A stretch of DNA of 64,000 nucleotides from Beroe forskalii (Eukaryota > Ctenophora > Nuda > Beroida > Beroidae): contig WFMF01000252.1 of assembly GCA_011033025.1 (NCBI GenBank), positions 1 to 64,000 of the forward strand, given 5' to 3'. A program made the position numbers and the translations under genes. Below the pieces are notes generated by a model. That model made no database searches. It was not told the DNA's origin and worked only from the letters and a program-made list of their open reading frames with translations. How positions within the stretch are numbered: position 1 is the first letter of the stretch; the number at the start of each line of letters is the position of its first letter. Positions 11,501-23,500 of this stretch are shown here, in pieces.

Positions 11501-14500
11501 ACAGCGATAGCAGGGGAGGTCAGCACCGCCTTGTCAGCTGGCTTACGGGGTGCAGAGGCCTCGATGTAGAAGTAGTTTCCTGGGGAGAGAAAGGAAGATT
11601 ATATTAGGTAGGGGAATCAGAAATAGGGCTTCCAGGCTTCTGTCATTATATGTTATTGACAGGAATTGAAGAACGAAGCAATCTGAAAACTTCACTCAGA
11701 ATAGGTTAGAAGATGCTGCCAGATACTTGCGTGAAAAAACAAATAGAAAGCAAATACAAACGAAGCTCAGCACATCATCCCACCTGGTTTTCCGTTCCAT
11801 GAGAACTTCTGACTGTCCGCCCCACAAGTGCTCTTGAGAATGACCTGGTTACCGTTCCTTGGGTTGGTGGAGTCACTGAGAGGGTTCCAGCACATACCAC
11901 TGCTCTTGTGCTTGATTCCCCCGTTAGCAGTGAGGGTCCACTTGGTGAAGGAGGAACCACACTGGTCTCCCAGCACCACAGCTGTGTTCTCTCCTGGGGC
12001 GTCGCCTCCTGCTTTCGGCTGAGGAAGGAGGAGATCAGTCACGTGGACATTGAGACGTGCACTGTGTATTCACACAGGAAGAATAAACAAAATTTGCCAT
12101 GGTACTTCTCAAATTTGCCATAACATTTCTCAAATTTGCCATTCAGGAACCATTTTCAAAATATTTTAATCAGTCTGCCCGTAACAAATTACCTGTAGGC
12201 AGAGTCCTGATGTGAGCTGTCTAAGATCCCCATCGTTGGTGTAGCAGTACTGCAGTCTATCCTCCGTACAGCCTCCGTATATCACGATGTTAGTCCCCAC
12301 CTTAGGGTTGGGTTTCCCTCCCCTGGGGTGAATACACTTACCCCCGATATGTACGATAGCCCCGCACCCCTTACTGCCTGCGAAGGTGTGGTCCTCCTTA
12401 GGTCCGGTGCCCCAGGAGGTAGTACCACCCTGGTACCGCACCCAGTCGAAGTTATCTCCTTCCTGTAGGTTTTCCCAGCCACATCTCCCTCCTCGAAGTT
12501 ACAGGTGGCGCAGCGCCGCTCGTCGGTGTCCAGCCACCACCAGTTGTCTCCGCAGTCGTCGTACAGGTCACAGACCCGGTCCGAGGGCACACAGGTGGGC
12601 CCTTGGCAGTCGTGGTCTTCTTTGCCGCACAGGTTGGTAACTGCACAGTCGTCCAGCTGAGAGGGAGGGCTTTAGTGGAACACGACATTCGAAGTGAACG
12701 AGTAGGACGAGAGAGACTTCAAATGAATGTTCAGATTGACAGAAATAGCACCAAATTCATAGCATAACCAAGAAATTAATTTCAAATTTACCCCTCACTT
12801 CGACCGAAAAACATAGTATAGTACTTAATTACTCAGGTACTGATAATCATCAGTACTACTGTGATGAAGATCAACTACCCTGATATCATAAGGGTTGTGC
12901 CCCGCACAGTACTGACCTCTATGTCGTCGAGAGCGATGTCTCCGAGGTAGGTGTCACCTCTGATGCCCTCGAACTCCAACTTGAAGACCCCGTCATTAGC
13001 AAGAGGCATGGTGCTCTCCACCCAGTCATCACTCTGTGGCGTGGCCAGGGTCTGGAGCAGCGTGTACCCGCTCGCGGTGTTCTTATAAACCTATGGGAGG
13101 AAGAAGTGGGGTCAAATGCCGGGGAATAACAAGAAAAAGTAAGAGCAAGAGAAATTACTATAAGAAGAATGAGCGGGCTGCTTAATTTTTATGCGTTTAA
13201 GTTTCTGCCAAAATTTCTTTTATTCTGTATAGCAGAGAGGTACTGTAGTACTCACGTTGAGACTCCCGACATCGGATCCCATCATGTGGTACCAGAACTC
13301 CAGAGTACACTGCGAGTCAGGGGACTGAGCTCCGTACGTCATCCATCTGCTGGTTGCTATGGCAACGTCTCCTGGTTGTCTGGGATACGAGGTCTCGATG
13401 TAGTAGTACCAGCCTGGGAGGGGAGATGGGTGTTACTCCGATAATCCGAAGACTGAAACAGATCAATTTCGGCAAAAAATTATCGATGAGTTCTTTGAGA
13501 TTAAGATTTAATCACTGAATTTTTTTTTTCGAATTTCATCACAATCTAGACTCCTATCACAAATCCTAAGTCTCACCTTTGTTAGTGAGAGTAGTGTGGT
13601 CAGTCTTAGGACCAGTACTGTAACTGGGCGTTGGTCCCTGGTGTCGTGTCCAATCGAAGTCATCCCTGGCCTCCATGTTGTAGTAATCACAAGTTCCCAG
13701 CTCGAAGTCACACTCCCCAGGTCCGTTGAGGTGCCCTGTGTCACAGTCAGTGAACCTGATGTCGTCCAGTGCTAGCCAGTAACTCTCAGTGTTACCCACT
13801 GCTGACAGACCAATGCTGACTTGCACGTTAGTTCCTTCACTCAGGCGTACCGTCATGAAGGTCCAGTCTCCCGTGGCGTTACCGGTCTTTGAGAAGACGA
13901 GCTGAGGGAAGGAAGGGTTATGTGAAGGTCTTTGAGAAGACGAGCTGAGGGGAAGGAAGGGTTATGTGAAGGTCTTTGAGAAGACGAGCTGAGGGAAGGA
14001 AGGGTTATGTGAAGGTCTTTGAGAAGACGAGCTGAGGGGAAGGAAGGGTTATGTGAAGGTCTTTGAGAAGACGAGCTGACGGAAGGAAGGGTTATGTGAA
14101 GGTCTTTGAGAAGACGAGCTGAGGGAAGGAAGGGTTATGTAAAGGTCTTTGAGAAGACGAGCTGGGGGAAGGAAGGGTTATGTGAAGGTCTTTGAGAAGA
14201 CGAGCTGGGGGGGGGGTTATGTGAAGGTCTTTGAGAATACGAGCTGAGGGGAAGGGTCTATGTGAAGGAATGGGAGCGTGCTATGTGAAACAGGAAACAC
14301 TCGTGTAGCAGAGCGTTTGAGTAATTTTGACAAAATTGAGCTTATAGTTCCCATGAAGATGACACTGGGCCATTGGTGATAATAACAGCCACCATAAATT
14401 GGCATATGAGCACCTTGCAATCGGTGCCGATCAGCGCTGATCGGCGGTGGATATGCCCATAAATCCAACTCACATTGGATCCCATATCGTTGGTGACAGT

Positions 14501-17500
14501 GATGGTCATGTTTCCCTTGGTTCCCAGATCAGCAGCGTAATAGAACCTCATCCTGCACCGCTTGCCAGTGTTAGCGAAAGAGGGCGTGGTCAGGACCTCC
14601 ATGTCGTGGTCATCGTCACTGTAGTGCCACCAAGAGGACTCAGCCATCATGTAGTGACCTGATGCGGGGTCTTAAATCAGTTTCTCTGAGACGTGGCAAA
14701 CTGGGAATAAAGCAGTCAAATTATCGTTCATTTCGCTTGATAGAAATACTCAGCTGAGTAGAGAAAAAGTTTCAGCGAATTCGAGAATTTCCTACAGCTT
14801 GTCACCCTCTACATTATCTCCTCTCTCACATACCCTCTCCAGTTCCAAGTGAGGTGTCGTATCCGGGACCGTAGTAATCCTGAGCTCCAGCCATCTTCTT
14901 CCAGACACCATCGTGATTAGTGGTCCAGCCACATTGCCCGGGCCCTTCGAAGTCGCATGTTCCTGCAGGAAAGGAAAGGCTTGAAGCTTAGGACCCAAAA
15001 ACAAGGATATTGGGTAAACATGAGTGGAACAATAAATGGAGAAGATAAATTGTCTTTCACAGGCCATGGAATTGAGATAATTTACGTTTCCATCCCTTTT
15101 TCAAAGAGAAGAAGACGAAGCATCAGAATATCACTCACCGCAGTTCCTTTCATCCGTTCCATCGCTGCACTGTGGCTGGAAGTCACAGATGTTGGTTTTG
15201 TTGATGCACACGGCTTCAGTTTCACATGATACTTGTGTGTCGAGGTCGCACAGATACGTAACTGGGAAATTCATGGAATGAAAAGTCAGGACAAAGACAT
15301 TAACTTTTAACTTTAAAGGATTATTTTCAGTAATTCTATCAGTCTAAATATCTTGAAAAAAACTCACCTCCGCAGTTGTGGAAGGCCACGTCATCAATAG
15401 CGATATCTCCATCGTAGGAACTTCCGATAGTTCCCCTGAAGACTATCCTAGCTGTGCTGACTCTGCCGATGTCTACAGTTCCAGATATCCAGTCCACGTC
15501 ACTATGGCCGTCCAGGACCTTGTCAGCGAACTTGTTGAAGTGGGTGCCCATCACCTGAACTTCCAGCTTCCCAACGTTATCTCCGAAGGAGTGGTAGAAG
15601 AAGGAGAGCTCGCACTTAGACTGAAGCAGAGGAGGGGTCAAGGGAAGTCCGAAGAACTACTAAACGGGGGACGGATCTACAAAGGATCCAGACAGAAACC
15701 ACAACACGGGACCTCCCGCTGGGAGGTCCCTGTTGCCAGGGCTACTGTGGATGGGAACGAGTCCCGTTCCTCCCCAAGGGAAGGCGGAACTAGGTCAATA
15801 TCTTTTTACCTAGGCAGACCTCGATGAGTACAACCGCCAACAAAAACATCTCAAACTTTGAGCTGGAGCAGCAGAAAATGGCGCTGCCTCCCAATGAAAG
15901 AGAACATGTCAACCCTTAAACTCACGTTGGAAGTAGACAGCCACTCCGTCTGGAGCTCTGCGACATCTCCCTGTGTCCGGGGCCAGCTAGCCTCCACATA
16001 CATGTAGTGTCCTGTCTCTGTGCCCGTGGTGTGGTCAGTACACGGTCCTGTCCCGTAGCTGCCCGTGCAACCCATGTGCCATGTCCAGTAGAAGTCCGTG
16101 TCAGTCGCACCGTCCCGCCAGATGCACGTGTCAGTCTCGAAGTCACACGAGTCTCGGGATGCCGGGATCGTTACCTGGGTGATACACGTGTCAGGGGATC
16201 GTAACCTGGGTGATACACGTGTCAGGGGATCGTTACCTTGGTGATACACGTGTCAGGGGATCGTTACCTGGGTGATACACGTGTCAGGGGATCAGACAGG
16301 GGATCGTTACCTGGGTAGAGTGGATGAGGGCGTGAGTGGTGGGTTGAGAGGGATCAGTTAGAGGATCAGTCCGGGGATCATAACCTGGGTAGGGTGGATG
16401 AGGGCGTAAGTGGTGGGTTGAGAGTGGGTCAGAGATGGGTCTCACCTCTTTGGGTTGGGAGGTTCAAGGGGTATAACAAATGGAATGAACTGGGTCAGAG
16501 ATGGGGCTTTAAGGGGGTTGATCATGGAGTGTGTTATTTGGAATGCTGACTCACATTAATGGTGGCGTTGACAGAAGAAACTTGGTTGATTCCAATGCAA
16601 GTGTAAAGTCCACTATCATAGGATCCGATGTGCGTGATGACAAGAGAACCGTTCATGAGCAGTGATCGTCTGTTGTCGTAGGCAACATTCTCACCTGTTT
16701 AGGAAGGATTGGAACTAGAAAGGGGCAAAAAGAAGCAAAAAACTCAAATTTGAAACCTAAGAACAACTCTTGTCCAAACTTACGAAGAAGCATGCTAGAA
16801 TCTACCCATATTCCCCATGTATGGATCCTCCGCAAGACAAACATCACCATGGTAACGTTATTACTTACCATTGTGTAGCCAGGTGATGTCCGGTGCCAGG
16901 TTGCCGGTCATCAGGCAGTCCAACATGATGTCATGGTCATCCTCAGTGAGGACCTGGTCCGAGGATACCTTCAAGATGGTAGGAGCAGAAGCTGTCACTG
17001 AGGAGGAAAGGAGGTGATTAAATGAGCGGATTGTTATAGAGCAATAGGGGGAGTAGTGACACTATCGCAGTTCGTGACAAACATCAATAACATATTTCTC
17101 TCATGAATCACGTGCTTCTGGTTTTTGTTCACTTGTTAGCAGTGCATTTCGATTAGGATTATCAATGGAGTTTCTACTGACGTGTTGGTGCACAGTCCAC
17201 GAAGTTGGTATCGTCAATAGCGATATCCCCGGTGTAGGAAGATCCTCTGACTCCGATGAGGGAGATGGAGAAGTCTGCCAGAGCTCCCACCGGAACACTG
17301 ACCTTCATCCAGTCAGAGATCTTAGGGTTCACTATCTCTTGGGCAAAGTTACCTCGGGTAGCGTTGATAGACACGAACAGTTTACCTGCGGTGAGCGGTG
17401 TTAATATGAAGTCTATCTTTAGATCAAAATGGGGATTTAGACCTGATACGTATTTTGGAATTTGATATTGCTAGCTTAGACCATGTGAATAGCAAATGAT

Positions 17501-20500
17501 AGAAACAAGAAGTAATTGCAATGAATTTCACTGAGACTTACCGATGCCATTTCCATACATGTGGTACCAGAACTCGAATTTACATTCTGGCCCGGAGGTG
17601 AGTAGTTTGGGTGTAGTGAGTCTGATGGTCGCACCAGGTCTCATGCCGCTAGCTTCAAGATACACGTAGTGTCCTGAGGAGGAGATGGGGTTGGGGTGCT
17701 CCAAATTGTGGGGGTCAACGTTTATTCTAACTTCGCTTCATAAACGAGTTGCAAAAAGTTGGCGGGTAGTAGCCACCCTAAGACCTTAGAGCAACTTGTA
17801 TCGATGAATTTGCATTAATTTCAATTGTTAGTCAGTTCCAGATAAAACATTAGGCTTTTTGTTCTCCAAACATGAAGAACGTTCGTTTAACAGGACGCTC
17901 CCACTAAAACTCACCACACTTGGGAATGGTGCAGTACTCCCACTGAATGGTAGCGTCCGCCACGTAGCACCAGGGTCCGTCCTCCCTTGTATTGGTGGTC
18001 GGGTTTCTACAGTAGTTGTGAGATCCAACCCCTGAAATGGAGGAGCGTTTGAAGACTTCTTATGCTGGGGTGCAGGGAGCGCGCGCGGACTTGATGGTAT
18101 TCATGCGCTCAAAAAACCCCTGGTGAGTGACTGAGATCCATTTACAGCTAACAATTTCCCAACAAGAGAGAGAAATCCCAATAGAGATGCCCTCTGGATT
18201 CTGGACGCATTGACTCGTATCAAGGATAGCTCAAAAAGACTGGATTCACTTACTCTTATCCTTGGTGTTGTAGGTCTGTTTGTTCCAAGCGAGACAGGCC
18301 TTGCCAGTTGAAGTCTGAGCAATAGTACCGTAATACCTAGCTCCTTCTTGCTTCAGGCATTGGGTATCTGAAATAAGGTTTGCCATAAAATGGGGCTATA
18401 GTTTTGAAATCTCGATAACTCCTCACAATTGAACTTTCCATCAAAGTGTTCAATCTGACAGAAAGTCAAAGGATAATAATTTCATGGTTTGTGTAGTTTT
18501 AGCAAGAGTTGGGCCATGACTTATCACACTTAGGGATACTGCAGTACTGGAAGCCCTTCTTGGTGTAACACCAAGGCATGGCACTGTTGTCGGGGTTTCT
18601 GCAGTAGTTGTGTCCCGTGATGCCCCATGAGGGGTTCTTATCCCACTGCAGACAGTCCAGTCCCTTGCTCGACTTGGCTACCGTTCCCTTGTAGTTAGCT
18701 CCACTGCCGTCAATGCAGTTCACGTCTGTGGAGTGAAATATCGGGTAAAGGGATGAAAAGGGGGTCATGTGGCATATGGAACATTTATACTCCATGGAAA
18801 GAAATTTTCATTTTAGATCAAGAATTGTTGTTTGGAAATTGTAACACGAATCCGGATGCTTATATCATTGAACATCTGAAAATGATTCTTCCTAAAAGTA
18901 ACTCACTGAGATCGTCTGCGTGAGTGGTGTGGTCTGAGACAGGTCCGGTGTTGTAGGACGCAGTTCCGAGGTTGTTCCTGATCCAGTCTCCGTCATCATC
19001 TGGATCCTGGATCCACCCACACATTCCTGCCATCTCAAAGTCGCACGTTCCTGGGCGAGGGGTAGGAGTGAGGAGTGGAAGTGGGATAAAAATTAATAAA
19101 CACATTGGAAGTGGTTACAGACAGCAGCATTAAAGATTTTAGTGAGCGGATCCTTGGATTTTGACCGATTCTAAAATTTTGACTGATTCTTGGATTTTGA
19201 CTGATTCTTGTATTTTGACTGATACTTGAATCTGGAGTCACACGTTCCGCATTTCTGTTCATCTGCCGAGTCCGTACAGTCTGAGATGAAGTCACAGACC
19301 CAGTCAGAGGTGAGACACCGAGGAGCAGTTTCACTGGCACACGTGTAGTCATCTGAAAACCGAGGGTCAGGGGAGGAGGATTTGGTGTGCAGTGAGAGGT
19401 GTTGTTGAGATAGGAATATCGTTGTCAATATTGAAAAGTTAGAATTGGGTATGAAATTTACGGATAATCCAAACTTCCTATCGTCCAAAATTCCTAAACC
19501 ATCGAATGAAACAATTGACAGATTCTCCGTAAACTGACCAGTGTGACAGAAAGTGGTAGTCTTGCATCCCGTGATAGTGATGTCATCTAGCGCTATATCG
19601 CCCTGGTAGGAGTTGCCTCTGATCCCCTCGAACCTGACCCTGAATCCTCTGTTGGTGAGTCTCATCTTGTAGGGGATGAGGACCACGGAGTTGTTCCAGG
19701 CTGTGTCCTGTTCCCCGGTCAGGGAGAAGGCCTCCACCCAGTCCTGACCACCCATCTGGTACGACATCTTGAGGGTACCTGTGTGCTGGCCGAACATGTG
19801 GTACCAGAAACTCACGTGGCAATCCTGGGGTAGGGTTAGGGGTGAGTAATTGAAGGGCATGGGTTAAAGGATGTCATTTGTTTGGAAGAGCTTGGGGGAA
19901 GGAAGGGAAGGAAACCGTTAGTTTTACCGAATCAATATGGCAAAGATTTTGTTATTCTCGCGACAAAATCTCCAAATGTCCCTCTACTAACCACGTTGTT
20001 GGTAACTTTCATCCAGGGGCTCTCAATAACCGCATTGTCTCCCGCTACTCTGGGAGAGGAACTCTCAATGTAGACGTAGTACCCTGACCCGGTGGTGTGA
20101 TCCCCCACTGGTCCTGTGTTCCAGGACGGGGTACCTCCCTGGACTCTCGTCCAGTTGAACGTGTCGTACTGCGTGCTCTGCGGAGGAGTGGTGTCATGGT
20201 GACAACGTGTTGTCATGGTCACAACGTGGTGTCAGGGTGACAGAGTGGTGTCATAGTGACAGCATGGTGTCATGGTGACAACGTGGTGTTATGGTGACAA
20301 CGTGTTGTCGTGGTGACAACGTGGTGTCATGGTGACAACGTGGTGTCAGGGTGACAACGTGGTGTCATGGTGACAACATGGTGTCATGGTGGCAACGTGT
20401 TTTAATGGTGACAACGTGGTGTCAGGGTGACAACGTGGTGTCATGGTGACAACGTGGTGTCATGGTGACAACGTGGTGTCATGGTGACAACGTGTAGTCA

Positions 20501-23500
20501 TGGTGACAACATGGTGTCATGGTGGTAACGTGTTGTCAGGGTCACAACGTGGTGTCAGGGTGACAACGTGGTGTCATGGTGACAACATGGTGTCATGGTG
20601 GCAACGTGTTTTAATGGTGACAACGTGGTGTCAGGGTGACAACGTGGTGTCATGGTGACAACATGGTGTCATGGTGACAACGTGGTGTCATGGTGACAAC
20701 GTGTAGTCATAGTGACAACATGGTGTCATGGTGGTAACGTGTTGTCAGGGTCACAACGTGGTGTCAGGGTGACAACGTGGTGTCATGGTGACAACGTGGT
20801 GTCATGGTGACAACGTGGTGTCATGGTGACAACGTGGTGTCATGGTGACAACATGGTGTCATGGTGACAACGTGGTGTCATGGTGACAACGTGTTGTCAT
20901 GGTGACAACGTGGTGTCCTGGTGATAACGTGTTTTGATAGTTACAACACCGGAAGGAGAATGGAAATCAATCACTGGCTCTCTAAAGGAGGAGTTAGGAT
21001 TTAATAAGTAATCATCTGTAGAAAACAACCTACTCCCTCTCTCGTACCTGAATCCATCCACAAAGGTCGTCGCTCTCAAAGTCACACCCTCCCACCGTTA
21101 CAGTAACAGTGGTGTCAGCAGTAACTGCCTCCACCCCATTGCTAGCCACGCAGGTGTAGGTACCCTCGTCATGGGGCTGGATGTCGTTTATTATCAGGAA
21201 GCCCATCGCGTCAGTGAAGGAGAACGTGAAGTGCCTGGAGGGGGGATCGGGGTTAGAGACATGGGTCATGGAAAGACGGGGGTGTTTGTAACAATCTTCG
21301 AAGGATACCTTCAGTCAAGTTAGTTGATGGAAGTAGAGAAAAACAAACGTTTAAAGAATAGGTCCACTTTCTATTACTTGTGGTCAAATTTTCAAATCCT
21401 CACCCTCTACGAAGTACGAACCTAGTGCTGTCCTTGTGGATGAACATGTTGTTCTGAAGCCAGGATACTGCAGGCTGAGGGTTGCCGTCCACCATACAGT
21501 ACGTTCTGCCGGTGCTCTTGAAGGGCGCTACTATGGGTTTAGGGGGGACGGTGATGGAGGGAGAGGATGTCTTCCTACTGGTACATCCCACTAGAGTGAT
21601 GTCATCAATGGCCATGTACCCGCTGTACCCTGAGCCAAGGATTCCTTCAACTGTCATCACCCACGACCAGCCATAGGGCACCTTGATCGTGGCACTGTGC
21701 CATGTGGCGTTCTGAAGGAGGATGAGGTTTTCAATGCAAAATTCGAGGTCCAAATGGCCTTCATTTTAGATTACATTCATGGTACCAATAGAGCAATAGA
21801 AACTACAGAAGATCCCCCGGGCAGCGCCCCATGACTGACCTGGTCCCCAGTGACAGTGAAGTAGGATATATACTGACCTGGTCCCCGGTGACAGTGAAGT
21901 AGGATATCTTCACCCCGTGCAGGGTGAGGTACACGTTAATAGTGCCTCCGTCATAGAACCCGGTCATCTGATAGTTGAACTGCAGCTTGCAGCCCTTCCG
22001 TACTGCCGGCATGTGGGGGGAAGACATGCTCGCCACGTTGTTAGCTCCGTTATACCCTCGCACGATCATGAAGTGTCCTGAGGGAGGAGGGGGTTAGATC
22101 ATGTAGTGTCCTGGGAGAGGAGGGGGTTAGATCATGAAGTGTCCTGGGAGGGGGGGTTAGATCATGAAGTGTCCTGGGAGGGGGGGGGTTAGATCATGAA
22201 GTGTCCTGAGGGAGGGGGGGTTTAAGATCATGAAGTGTCCTGGGAGGGGGGGGGGGTTAGATCATGAAGTGTCCTGGGAGGGGGGTAGATCATGAAGTGT
22301 CCTAGGGGAGGAGGGGGTTAGATCATGAAGTGTCCTGGAGGAGAGGGTAGATCATGAAGTGTCCTGGGGGAGGAGGGGGTTAGATCATGAAGTGTCCTGG
22401 GAGGAGGGGGTTAGATCATGAAGTGTCCTGAGGGGGGGGGGTTAGATCATGAAGTGTCCTGAGGGAGGAGGGGGTTAGATCATGAAGTGTCCTGAGGGTG
22501 GAGGGGGTAGATCATGAAGTGTCCTGGGGGAGGAGGGGTTAGATCATGAAGTGTCCTGGAGGAGAGGGTAGATCATGAAGTGTCCTGGGAGGGGGGGGGG
22601 GTAGATCATGAAGTGTCCTGAGGGAGGAGGGGGTTAGATCATGAAGTGTCCTGAGGGAGGAGGGGGTTAGATCATGAAGTGTCCTGGGGGAGGAGGGGGT
22701 TAAGATCATGAAGTGTCCTGGGAGGGGGGGTTAGATCATGAAGTGTCCTGGGGGAGGAGGGGGTTAGATCATGAAGTGTCCTGAGGGTGGGGTAGATCAT
22801 GAAGTGTCCTGGGGGAGAGGGTAGATCATGAAGTGTCCTGGGAGGGGGGGGGTAGATCATGAAGTGTCCTGAGGGAGGAGGGGGTTAGATCATGAAGTGT
22901 CCTGAGGGAGGAGAGGGTAGATCATGAAGTGTCCTGGGGAGGAGGGGGTTAGATCATGAAGTGTCCTGAGGGAGGAGGGGGTTAGATCATGAAGTGTCCT
23001 GAGGGTGGGGTAGATAAGACGTGTTCTGAAACTGGTTAATGTGTGCCGTGTTAGAAGGACACGCTATGATGTAACTCTCAGATAGTAGCCCCTTATTCTC
23101 CTTATAACGAGACACAAAAAAGAAGCGGAAACACCCCCGCTTTCTCACCAGTAGCGTTGTTGAAGGTGGTATCATTGGCTGGTCCATTAGCACCAATGTA
23201 CATTGAGCTGGGAGGTTGGTCCCTCACCCACTCGTAGTTGGAAGGATTGGGGGTCCACCCACATTGGTTCTTCTCGAAGTCACATCCCGCACAGAGCAGC
23301 TCGTCACTGCCATCAGCACAGTCAGACCGCAGGTTACACACCTCACTCTTGGGAATACACTGGGGCACTCCACACTCGAACTCACTTGCAGAGCACAGTG
23401 GCTGAGCAGAAAGGGGGAGATAGGAGCGTTAGGGATATATGGGTCAATGATATTATGTCGAACTGGCGTCGATGATGTTAGTGGTACAACAGACAGTTTG

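Noticed and set aside
22672..22860. Proline-rich frame (TLHDLPSPP)n
   Set aside because: Read-through of the acceptor-bearing minisatellite; its length variation breaks the frame repeatedly.
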